Source of the DNA: Lacipirellula limnantheis
GTDB taxonomy: Bacteria; Planctomycetota; Planctomycetia; Pirellulales; Lacipirellulaceae
Reading direction: 5' to 3'
DNA length: 64,000 nt
Assembly (NCBI RefSeq): GCF_007746075.1
Contig: NZ_CP036339.1
Coordinates: 1,636,856 to 1,700,855, forward strand
The translations under genes were made by a program, and so were the position numbers. The notes beneath the pieces were generated by a model. The model saw nothing but the letters and a program-made list of their open reading frames with translations. It did not search any database and had not been told where the DNA came from. This document shows, in pieces, positions 8,880-16,365 of the stretch; the stretch's first letter is position 1; each line of letters starts with the position of its first letter.

Positions 8880-9887
8880 TCAGCGTCGACCGCGGCAATA
8901 GGCGGCGACGCCCGCGGCGACGAGCGCCAGCGTCAGCGCTGAACCCTCAGGGACGGTCGCAACCGCCGTTGACGTCCCTGCGCCCGTGGACGACTCGCGT
9001 TGCCAGACGAGAAGATCGGCCCCGTCAATTGCTCCGTTGCCATCAGCGTCGCCCGTCATGGGGTCGACGGCGAGGGTGGTTCCGAACCCGGTCTTCCAAA
9101 TGGCCAGATCGTCGTCGTCGACGACGTTGTCATGGTTAAAGTCGGCCCGCAATGCGGGACCGTAGAGGAACTGGACCGCCGCGACGTCGTCGGGATCGAG
9201 AATACGATTGACGTACTTAAAAATGTCGTAGTTCACGGACATGACCGACTGGGCGTCGGAATGGGCCAATCCCATGGCGTGTCCGAGCTCGTGAAGAATC
9301 AACCCTTCGAAGTCGTTGAAGACGTCGATCAGCTCGCCCTCGGCGCCATCGTCAAAGAAAAACGTGCTGTTGGAATTGAGCAGCACGTCGCCTTCGAGCG
9401 TGCCGCCGTTGGGAGGGGGCGCGTAGCCGACCGCCCCGATGCCGGCGTTGATTGCAAAGGCCCCCAAGCGGATCTGACCCGTGTCGGGGGGAGTCGCGCC
9501 AGGCGAATGAAACGGCACGCCCGAGTCGGGGACCCGGACGAAATAGATATTCGCGGCGGATGACCATTGCGCGAGCGAGCGTTCGATGGCTGCCAGCGCC
9601 TGGTCATAACCAAGGCTCGTCATTAGGGCGTTGAGCGTGCTCACTCCCGTGATGTTCGGGTCGCTGAACGCGGGATCGATCGTCGTCCCATCTGGCATAA
9701 TGCTCCAGGTAATCGTGCCGCCGCTCGAGCCAGGAGTGAAGATGTCCCCCCATTTGTTGTAGTACGTCAGCCCTTCGTTGCCCCACGGGTAGGGGCCAAA
9801 CAAGTTGTAGCCATGGGCGGGCTGAGTTCCGCAGGCGAGGCCGAACATGAGCATCACCGCATGGCGGAAGTGGCGGCTGAGATTCAT
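8880..9887 (-). CDS. Exported matrixin-like metalloprotease with dockerin repeats and PEP-like C-terminal anchor
   Basis: 335 residues. After a signal peptide ending near QPAHG comes a metzincin domain with the zinc motif HELGHAMGLAHSD (third ligand His and trailing Asp) and SVMSVNYD as the likely Met-turn region. Two dockerin-type calcium loops follow (DFNHDNVVDDDDLAIW and DADGNGAIDGADLLVWQ), then a C-terminal VPEGSALTLALVAAGVAAY helix and CRGRR, a PEP-CTERM-like tail with Gly in place of Pro. Start at 9887 is chosen because AGGA lies upstream at good spacing; an ATG ten codons earlier is the alternative. It likely acts at the cell surface; substrate unknown. Confidence 0.8.
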   Translation of the reverse strand: MNLSRHFRHAVMLMFGLACGTQPAHGYNLFGPYPWGNEGLTYYNKWGDIFTPGSSGGTITWSIMPDGTTIDPAFSDPNITGVSTLNALMTSLGYDQALAAIERSLAQWSSAANIYFVRVPDSGVPFHSPGATPPDTGQIRLGAFAINAGIGAVGYAPPPNGGTLEGDVLLNSNSTFFFDDGAEGELIDVFNDFEGLILHELGHAMGLAHSDAQSVMSVNYDIFKYVNRILDPDDVAAVQFLYGPALRADFNHDNVVDDDDLAIWKTGFGTTLAVDPMTGDADGNGAIDGADLLVWQRESSTGAGTSTAVATVPEGSALTLALVAAGVAAYCRGRR

Positions 9888-10731
9888 GGCGTTGGTCCTG
9901 GAGCGGCGCATAAGCATTAATCAAGAGGCTACCATGAAGCTTGGAGATCGGAAAACACGCGGGTCGGGAAGGGCGATTCAGCAACCCGCGGCAGCCCAAA
10001 AATTCCCACGATTAGCGACTGTCCGCCAGCGGTGCGAAGACTTTGGTGAATTTGTAGACCTCGTAACTCGTTGTCATGCTACGGGTTACGAATATGCTGG
10101 CCGGTGATTGCGGGATTCTTGAAAAAAATAATTCCCTAGGCGAACCTCGCCGCCGAAACTACAGTCATAGGAGCGTCTGACAGGCCGGCGGCGCCGGTCT
10201 AGCGGTTCGATGACCGCTCTTGGGTCTGGCGACTTAATTTCTTTCTCTCGAGCCGCGCACCAGCGCAGCGAGGGTACGATGCGTTCCATTCAAAGCCGCA
10301 ATCGCAATCTTGGCATTCAAAACGCTCAGCTGAGCGCCGTCGCCACGATTCGTCGCGCCTCGGATCGCCCCTCGTTTGCCAAGTGGTGCGCATCTAAAGG
10401 CTACGAATCGCGCTTCTGGCTATCAATGCGCGAGTCGCTACGGCATCTCATGACGGTAACGGGCGTCACGACGCACGTTACCGGCGGGGCGCTGTACGCA
10501 GTAGCACTGCAGCGCCCCGGGCAGCACGCACCGTGTTGCCTCGCCGCCAGATAACTCGGGCCGCGATTCTTACTTAGAGAATCTCTCCCGAACCTGGCGC
10601 CGGCCGTCGGCGAGCCCAGCGCGTTTGTCTGCGTTTGGCCGTCGGTTTCCGACCTTCAGCTGCCACCGGTCTCGCGCTTGGACCCAACTTTATATGGTCC
10701 AGCGCTTTGAGGCCCAAAGCTCGAGAGAACC
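9888..10731. other. Intergenic stretch with no firm gene
   Basis: 844 bases between the protease start (-) and the sigma-factor start (+). It should contain promoters for both. A short open frame at 10279-10554 is listed separately. No structural RNA, insertion sequence or strong terminator is seen. Confidence 0.6.
10279..10554 (+). CDS. Possible small hypothetical protein
   Basis: A 91-codon open frame preceded by GAGGG five bases upstream of ATG. The protein is Arg/Ser-rich with no recognised motif, and the frame could be chance in GC-rich DNA. It is listed only because of its ribosome-binding site and its position in an otherwise empty stretch. Confidence 0.22.
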   Translation: MRSIQSRNRNLGIQNAQLSAVATIRRASDRPSFAKWCASKGYESRFWLSMRESLRHLMTVTGVTTHVTGGALYAVALQRPGQHAPCCLAAR

Positions 10732-11325
10732 ATGGAACTGGAAACTCCCATCTTCGAATTGCCCTTCCTCGAATTGCCCGAAGCGACCACCGCCGAGCTC
10801 GTGCTCGCCGCGCAAGAGGGCGACAACGAGGCTTTCGGAACGCTCGTCAACCGCTTTGAGCGGATGGTTCAAGCCGTCTGCTGGCAGCGGCTGCGGAACC
10901 ACGCGGAAGCTCAGGAAGCGTCGCAGGAGGTCTTCATCAAGGCCTTCGAGAAGCTGGAGCAACTGCAGGAGCCGGCGGCGTTTCCGGGCTGGATCCGGTC
11001 GATCGCCGTGCGGCAGTCGATCAACCGGAGTGCGCGTCGCCCGCCGGCGACCTCGGTAGAACCCCACTCGTTGGAGGGGTTCGACGGCGAGGCAGAGGCG
11101 CCGCTGACGTCGATGCTCAATCGGGAGCGGATCGATCAGCTCAATGAAGGGCTCGATCGATTGGCGACGCTCGATCGGAGCACGCTGGTCGCGTTCTACA
11201 TCCACGGGCAATCGCTGGTGCAAATGAGCGATGAGTTCGCGGCGCCGGTTGGCACGATCAAGCGGCGGTTGCACGTCGCTCGGAAGCGGCTGGCGAAGGA
11301 ACTGGAATGCCTTCAGGCCGTCTAG
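10732..11325 (+). CDS. Sigma-70 family (ECF-like) RNA polymerase sigma factor
   Basis: 197 residues. Region 2 is TTAELVLAAQEGDNEAFGTLVNRF then QRLRNHAEAQEASQEVFIKAFEKLEQL, a normal sigma-2 core for promoter melting. Region 4 is FYIHGQSLVQMSDEFAAPVGTIKRRLHVARKRLAKEL, a helix-turn-helix. The first 20 residues, MELETPIFELPFLELPEATT, are an acidic, leucine-rich extension. No anti-sigma gene is adjacent. It sits between two repeat-rich gaps. The regulon cannot be inferred. Confidence 0.88.
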   Translation: MELETPIFELPFLELPEATTAELVLAAQEGDNEAFGTLVNRFERMVQAVCWQRLRNHAEAQEASQEVFIKAFEKLEQLQEPAAFPGWIRSIAVRQSINRSARRPPATSVEPHSLEGFDGEAEAPLTSMLNRERIDQLNEGLDRLATLDRSTLVAFYIHGQSLVQMSDEFAAPVGTIKRRLHVARKRLAKELECLQAV

Positions 11326-11408
11326 CCCCGGGCTCTGCCCGGGGGGTCGGCGTCCAGTCCGGTAGACAAAGCTGCTCGTTGTGCTATCCCCCGGCGGAGC
11401 CGGGGGCT
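11324..11408. repeat. Pair of perfect 8-bp hairpins after the sigma-factor gene
   Basis: Hairpin 1: CCCCGGGC (11326-11333), loop TCT, GCCCGGGG (11337-11344). Hairpin 2: CCCCCGGC (11388-11395), loop GGA, GCCGGGGG (11399-11406). The outer halves AGCCCCGGGCTC and GAGCCGGGGGCT also nearly complement one another, so the unit can fold as one long or two short hairpins. The first overlaps the stop of the sigma gene. This paired form resembles REP/BIME elements. Confidence 0.6.
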
Positions 11409-11468
11409 GAACGGCGGGTGCGTTTAGTTTGAATCCCAACCGCGGCCGCTTGGCCGATGACTTGCGCG

Positions 11469-11516
11469 AAGCCGAGATGTTCGCCAGCGATGGCGGCGTC
11501 TCGGCTTTGTTTTTGT
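11469..11516 (+). terminator. Rho-independent terminator after the sigma-factor gene
   Basis: AAGCCGAGA (11469-11477) pairs exactly with TCTCGGCTT (11499-11507). The interior has a second stem CGCCA/TGGCG (11482-11495), and a T-rich tract follows (TTTGTTTTTG). It lies about 145 bases after the sigma-factor stop. Confidence 0.65.
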
Positions 11517-11536
11517 AGGTGCGAAGATTCAATTTC

Positions 11537-11657
11537 AACAAAGAGAGCAAAGAGGACAAAGAGCAAGCCGATCGCCCGACTGAAGGACCGAGGTCTCGAT
11601 GACTAGACGCGTTTTTGGATTTGTATTTCCTCTGTGTGCTCTGTGCTCTCTGTGTTT
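11537..11657. repeat. Inverted repeat with (C)AAAGAG / CTCTGTG tandem arms
   Basis: The left arm (11537-11564) consists of degenerate tandem AAAGAG-type units. The right arm (11629-11657) consists of CTCTGTG-type units and is the approximate reverse complement of the left (about 22 of 27 positions). The element occupies the convergent gap between the sigma factor and the DUF423 gene. Its architecture matches the other intergenic elements in this window although its sequence differs. Confidence 0.6.
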
Positions 11658-11678
11658 ACGTTTCTCTATGTGCCTTAT

Positions 11679-12080
11679 TCAGCTCTTCCAAGCGGCCACG
11701 GCCACGGCGATCCAGCCGACGATGAACGCCAGTCCGCCGAGCGGCGTGATCATGCCGAGCTTTCGCCATTCGTCGCCGAGGAAGGTCATGGCGTAGAGCG
11801 ATCCGCTGAAGAGCACGACGCCGACGACGAAGCCGATGGTTGCGGCGCGGAAGCCGCTGCCTGGCAGCGTCGCGGCGAGAGCGGCGACGGCGACCAGTCC
11901 TAGGGCGTGGTAGAGCTGATACTTGACGCCGGTCTCGAACCAGGCAAGCCGTTTGGCGAGATCGGCGTCACGGCCGATCTCGCGCAGAAAGTTTTCGAGA
12001 CCATGTGCGCCGAAGGCGCCGAGCCCGACGCCGGCCGCAGCGAGCAGGGCGCCGACAATGGCGATGAGCTTGGGGTTCAT
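11679..12080 (-). CDS. DUF423 family small integral membrane protein
   Basis: 133 residues with four hydrophobic segments. The start MNPKLIAIVGALLAAAGVGLGAFGAHGLE is characteristic of DUF423 (E. coli YgdD-like) proteins, followed by KYQLYHALGLVAVAAL and GVVLFSGSLYAMTFLG, then ITPLGGLAFIVGW. The biochemical function of the family is unknown. The ATG at 12080 is used because the ten codons upstream are not conserved in character. Confidence 0.85.
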   Translation of the reverse strand: MNPKLIAIVGALLAAAGVGLGAFGAHGLENFLREIGRDADLAKRLAWFETGVKYQLYHALGLVAVAALAATLPGSGFRAATIGFVVGVVLFSGSLYAMTFLGDEWRKLGMITPLGGLAFIVGWIAVAVAAWKS

Positions 12081-12125
12081 GAAAAGTTGTTGGGGGTGGT
12101 TGAATGGCAAGCAGTCTAGCGGATC

Positions 12126-12208
12126 GTCATCCTAAGCGCAGCGTGTTCCCGATCGCAGCGACGGATCTAACGAATCTATCGAGCTTCTAGAACCTTCGCT
12201 TCGCCCAG
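12126..12208. repeat. GTCATCCTAAGC-type dispersed repeat
   Basis: It begins GTCATCCTAAGCGCAGCG at 12126, contains GGATCT, and ends with TTCGCTTCGCCCAG near 12194-12208. That is the same ordered set of blocks as the element at 27507-27576. It lies between the DUF423 gene start and the terminator of the secretin gene. Confidence 0.5.
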
Positions 12209-12275
12209 CACGACAATCGTGCAGGCTCTCCAGCTTATCGCACGGCGACCGTCGGCTTAATGCCCCCGCAGGCGC

Positions 12276-12333
12276 AAAAAAAGAGCCGCCTCGCCGAACC
12301 ATGGCATCATTATCCATGGCCCGGCAAGGCGGC
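12276..12333 (-). terminator. Strong Rho-independent terminator of the secretin gene
   Basis: Read on the minus strand, a long GC-rich stem (12314-12333 pairing with 12285-12304, including CCATGG on both sides) is followed by TCTTTTTTT (12284-12276). It lies 42 bases after the secretin stop. Confidence 0.85.
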
Positions 12334-12374
12334 GGGCATTACTGGGGAATTCGATCGACTGCTGCGACGGTCGT

Positions 12375-15300
12375 TTACTCTTCCGTCGCAACGCCGAGGC
12401 GGTCTTCCTCTTCTTCCTGAATGATGATGTGAGGCGTGACCATCATCATCAGGCTGTCGGTTTCGCGGCCGATGCCGACGTTGCGGAAGAGGCGATCGAT
12501 GTACGGCACCTTGCTCAGGAGCGGGACGCCGAACTCGTTGCGGCCTTCGACCAGCCGCTTGATGCCGCCCAGCAGTACCGTGCCGCCGTCGGGGACGCTC
12601 ACGGTGGTGCTCACCGTGATCACCTCGAAGGTCGGCAACTGCACCGTCGTGCCGCTTCGGGTCGTCACTTCCGTCTCATCCTCCGACGTACTCTCGCCGT
12701 TGTTGTCGTCTGTGCTGGCAGTCGACGTGGAGATCGACTCCGACCCCTCGAACGTGAAGGTCTGAACGTCGCCAATCTGGCTGAAGAACGGCACGAGCGT
12801 TAGTCGGACGTAGCGCCGGTCATCGGAGACCACGGCCTGCACCGACATCATCGTGCCTTCCGAGAGGACGACGATGACTGGTTGCTGGGCGGCGGCGAAC
12901 TCGCCGACGACCGGGATGACGCTGATCACGAACGGTCGGAACGCCGCGTCCACCACGTTGGCCAGCTGACCGTTGAACAACGTCACTTTCGGCGCCTGCA
13001 ACACGTTCGCCCGGCGATCGCCTTGCGAAGCGTTGATGACGAAGAAGGCTTCAATGTCGCTCAGGATCGCGAACCCGAAGGAGCCGACGTCGACCGGCGT
13101 ACCGAACTGCGGCGTCGCCAGTTCGAAGCTTCCTTGTCTGAACGGCAGGTCGAGGTCGACGGTGTAGTTCGGGTTGAGCTGTTCGCTCGGCGCCTGATTC
13201 AAGCCGATCGTCGCGCTGGCGCCGATGGTTGGCGGCGGCTGACCCGGTATGAACTGGGCCGGATTCAGACCCGTGCGATCGGTAATGTCGAAGTCGAAGT
13301 CGACGCCGATCCGTTCGAAGAAGCTGTCGGTGAGACGAATAAAGCGAACTTCAATCGTCACCTGCAAATCTTGCAGCCGGCGAAGCTGTTCGAGCAGATC
13401 GGCGATCTGTTCGTGGACGCGTTGCGTCTGGCTGATGACGAGGCTGAGATTGGTGGGGAACGGCTGGATTTCGCCCTCGCCGGTGCCGTTTTCCATCCAG
13501 CTCTCGTTCTCGACGGTCGAGACGATCAGGTCGATAAGCGAATCGAAGTCGGCCATCGCGGCCCCGCCCAATCCGCCGGGACCGCCGGCAGCCGTCGACG
13601 TGGGGCCACCTCCGCCGGCAACCGGGGGAGCCATGTTGGCTTGAATCGGCCCGCTGGCGCCAACCACGCCTTGTTGGCCGGGTCGGTTGTTGGCGATCAT
13701 CGCCACGGGACCGCCGACGCCGCCTGGCCCGTAGGCGCCCATGGCCGCGTAGGCGTCGTTAATCAAGCCTTGCAGGCCGATGTTGTTCGACGGGACGAAG
13801 TTCGGGATCGGAATCACCAGATCGCCGACCGGGTAGACCTTGCGAACCAGGTCGCCGTCGCGGATCTGCTCGCTCGTGATCTTGAGCACCTCGTCCTTCA
13901 CTGTGTAGGTCAGGTGGAGCGGCTCCAGAATGAGCGTCAGCGCACTCTTCAGTGAGATCTCCTGCGGCAGGTTGAGCGTGACGGGCGTGTCGTATTGCAC
14001 GCCCTCTTGGCTCAGACCGCGGGGATCGAGATGGATGTTGATGCCCGCCAGCTGCGAGAGGCCTTCGACCACCTTGTTCAGCGGCGTCTCGTTGTACTTC
14101 GGCAGCACCGGAGTCTTGAGCTTCTGGTCGATCTCCAATTCTTTGATATTGCGCGCCGTGCCGAGGTCGCTGCTGCCTTTGCGGTTCTTGAGATCGGCCC
14201 AGTTGTCGCCGTAGCCGAAGTCGGTGTTGATGCTGTCGAGCGCTTCGGCCGAGGTTTGGCGAATGTCCAAGAACGTGTTGGCAACGCCGTTTTCCGACTG
14301 GGCGATGATGTCTTGATTCCAACGCTCGCGGCGAATCAGCTTGGCTTGCTTGTTCACTTGCTGAGCGACGAGCTCGTCCGGCGCCATCTCGTAGAGACGG
14401 TTCGCGACAACTTCGGCCTCAGCGTAGCGATGCTCGTCGACCAGCTTGTTGAACTCGTCGACCATCTGGGCCATCTTCTGTTGCATCTCAAGCTTCAGCT
14501 TCTGCTCGCGGTCAATCTCGCTGAGAATCTCCCGGTTCGTCGCTTCCAGGTCGAGTTCCGACTTGTGGTCTTCGATGTACTTGTTGGTCGCCGCGGTGGT
14601 GAGCTCCACGCGACGCAACAGTTGCGACTTCAACTCCTGCGACAGCTGCGACTCTTCAATTTGTGCGCGCGACTCCTCCAGCAGCTTGAGCGACTGCTTC
14701 GGATCGGTCTCGCGCAGCTTTTCGGCTTCCGACTGACGTTTCAGCACGTCGGCCGACAGCTGACGGGCCAGCACCGACTGTCCCTCGGCGGCGGAATCGA
14801 TGAGGCCGCCTTCGGGGGTTGGGATCGATTCCTTAGGGGCATTCGCCTGCAGCATTTGCAGGTGCCCTTGCAGACGTTGTTGGCTCAGGACGTCGAGCCG
14901 ATCACGCTGCTGATAAGCCGACTTGAAGGACTGCAGGGCGCCTTCGCGGTCGCCCGCCCGCAGGGCCTGCTCGCCCGCTTCCAGCATTTGCGCCGGGTCG
15001 CCGGGAAGGGGCGTCGCTTCCGCGGCACTCGGCAGCGGGAGGGGCGTGAACTCGGGGACCTGGGCGAGTTGCATGGCGGCGCCAGTTTCCGTCGCGGCAG
15101 CCGCTTGCACCATGTTTCCTTCGCCAGGCGTTGCCGTGGCGGGAAGCGTAATTTCGGCTGGCGTCGAACTGGGAGCAGCCGTCGCGACGCGCTGCAGGTC
15201 GAGCGCCAAGCGTGAGGGGCGGTCTTCGTCGGGCCCGAACTGCGAATCGGGGACGTTCAGCGCACTCGCCTTGGCCGCCAGGGTTTGGGCCTCGGCAAGT

Positions 15301-16028
15301 TTGCCCGCGGCCAGCAAGGCCCGCGCGTCGCTCAGCAGTATCAAGGTTTGCTCCTTGGCGTCGCTCGCGGCCGGCGGCGGCGCGACCGCCAGACTGGCCG
15401 GCGACTTGCGGCGCTGTTCAATCCGGCGGAGCACGTCTTGCGGCGTGAGTCCATTGCCGCTGAATTGAGGATTGAGCTGGGCCGCCTCGTTGGCGGCGCG
15501 GGCCGAGGTGTCGAGGTCATTCCACGACAGCAAGGCGTCGGCCTGCTTCACGAGGAACTTCGAGTAGGCGACGCGCCAGTTGGCGCCGCCGTTGAGGTTC
15601 CGCAAAGCGGACGTCTCCTGATACTCGGCAATTGAATCGGCGACGGCCTGCGGCGAATCGCCGGGGCCATCGTACGGAACTTTTAGCTCCTGTGCCTTCC
15701 CCAGGAACTGCTGAGCACGCGGCAGGTCGCCGACCGAAAGCGCGCGGCGCGCGTCGAGCAGCAGCTGATCGGACTGGCCCTTGGCGGCCGCCGCCACGGG
15801 CGCGGCCGAGGGCGACTTGATCGCCGGCACGGCGAGCGTCCCGTCTGGTACAGCAGGGGCGCTGGCCGCAGCGCGGAAGGGGTTGCTGCTGGCAGGGGCC
15901 GAAGCTTTGCCGGCAAACGGGTCGGTGGTTCCCGTTTGAGGCTGGCCTTCGACGCCGAAGGCGGCCGTCTGCCAAACGAGCGTGGCGAGTGCAATCGCTG
16001 CAGCTCGGGTAGTCGTGGTCCGTCTCAA
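12375..16028 (-). CDS. Type II/IV pilus secretin-family outer-membrane protein with long coiled/TPR-like N-terminus
   Basis: 1217 residues, far longer than GspD or PilQ (about 600-700). TTG at 16028 is chosen as start: a full TAAGGAG lies seven bases upstream and a signal peptide (AAAIALATLVWQTAAFG) follows at once. Residues about 60-600 are Ala/Gln/Glu-rich and helical. An STN-like domain lies near 640-730 (YNETPLNKVVEGLSQLAGI) and a Gly/Pro linker near 780-830. A secretin N-domain follows (LSLVISQTQRVHEQIADLLEQL), then the secretin barrel, ending with VPDGGTVLLGGI, VPLLSKVPYIDRLF and LMMMVTPHIII. It should form the outer-membrane channel of the assembly encoded by the pilMN-like genes upstream, but has its own leader and terminator. 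Confidence 0.9.
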   Translation of the reverse strand: MRRTTTTRAAAIALATLVWQTAAFGVEGQPQTGTTDPFAGKASAPASSNPFRAAASAPAVPDGTLAVPAIKSPSAAPVAAAAKGQSDQLLLDARRALSVGDLPRAQQFLGKAQELKVPYDGPGDSPQAVADSIAEYQETSALRNLNGGANWRVAYSKFLVKQADALLSWNDLDTSARAANEAAQLNPQFSGNGLTPQDVLRRIEQRRKSPASLAVAPPPAASDAKEQTLILLSDARALLAAGKLAEAQTLAAKASALNVPDSQFGPDEDRPSRLALDLQRVATAAPSSTPAEITLPATATPGEGNMVQAAAATETGAAMQLAQVPEFTPLPLPSAAEATPLPGDPAQMLEAGEQALRAGDREGALQSFKSAYQQRDRLDVLSQQRLQGHLQMLQANAPKESIPTPEGGLIDSAAEGQSVLARQLSADVLKRQSEAEKLRETDPKQSLKLLEESRAQIEESQLSQELKSQLLRRVELTTAATNKYIEDHKSELDLEATNREILSEIDREQKLKLEMQQKMAQMVDEFNKLVDEHRYAEAEVVANRLYEMAPDELVAQQVNKQAKLIRRERWNQDIIAQSENGVANTFLDIRQTSAEALDSINTDFGYGDNWADLKNRKGSSDLGTARNIKELEIDQKLKTPVLPKYNETPLNKVVEGLSQLAGINIHLDPRGLSQEGVQYDTPVTLNLPQEISLKSALTLILEPLHLTYTVKDEVLKITSEQIRDGDLVRKVYPVGDLVIPIPNFVPSNNIGLQGLINDAYAAMGAYGPGGVGGPVAMIANNRPGQQGVVGASGPIQANMAPPVAGGGGPTSTAAGGPGGLGGAAMADFDSLIDLIVSTVENESWMENGTGEGEIQPFPTNLSLVISQTQRVHEQIADLLEQLRRLQDLQVTIEVRFIRLTDSFFERIGVDFDFDITDRTGLNPAQFIPGQPPPTIGASATIGLNQAPSEQLNPNYTVDLDLPFRQGSFELATPQFGTPVDVGSFGFAILSDIEAFFVINASQGDRRANVLQAPKVTLFNGQLANVVDAAFRPFVISVIPVVGEFAAAQQPVIVVLSEGTMMSVQAVVSDDRRYVRLTLVPFFSQIGDVQTFTFEGSESISTSTASTDDNNGESTSEDETEVTTRSGTTVQLPTFEVITVSTTVSVPDGGTVLLGGIKRLVEGRNEFGVPLLSKVPYIDRLFRNVGIGRETDSLMMMVTPHIIIQEEEEDRLGVATEE

Positions 16029-16213
16029 CTCAGTTCTCCTTACGAGAGACGACGCTTGAGCGCCGTCGGCTCCCCCGGATGCGACGCCAATTAAGTTGCT
16101 CAGGTGACTGGGCATGTTTCGCGTGGTTCTTGGGCTGGCATTCGTCCGCGCATGCCCGACAGACGTCGAGCTCGCGCTAGGCGTATTCCTAGCGAGGCGT
16201 CGGGTGTGATGAA

Positions 16214-16240
16214 AAGCGGCGGGTTAAATACTTCCCGCCG
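16214..16240 (-). promoter_or_regulatory. GC-stem / TTAAATA-loop motif upstream of the secretin gene
   Basis: On the plus strand GCGGCGGG (16216-16223) and CCCGCCGC (16234-16241) are perfect 8-base arms around TTAAATACTT. The 14-mer GGCGGGTTAAATAC (16218-16231) recurs exactly at 30963-30976 upstream of bamA, in the same orientation relative to the downstream gene. It lies about 190 bases before the secretin start. It may be an operator or leader hairpin; untested. Confidence 0.45.
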
Positions 16241-16274
16241 CCGCCAAGGTCAAGACCAGTCTCGCGGCGAGCGC

Positions 16275-16312
16275 AAAAAAAAAGAAGCCGCGGGAAATGA
16301 ACCCGCGGCTTC
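16275..16312 (-). terminator. Rho-independent terminator after the PilM-N/Met-Gly operon
   Basis: On the minus strand GAAGCCGCGGG (16312-16302) and CCCGCGGCTTC (16294-16284) form a perfect 11-bp stem with a 7-base loop, followed by nine T (16283-16275). It ends the transcription unit that begins with pilM and separates it from the secretin gene. Confidence 0.92.
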
Positions 16313-16365
16313 CGCCGTTTGCTAGCAAAGGTCGGCCGCGCGAGGCGGGGCGACCCAGGAAGAGT

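Noticed and set aside
13995..15215. 406-codon plus-strand frame inside the secretin gene
   Set aside because: Shadow of the helical N-terminal part; no start signal or family.
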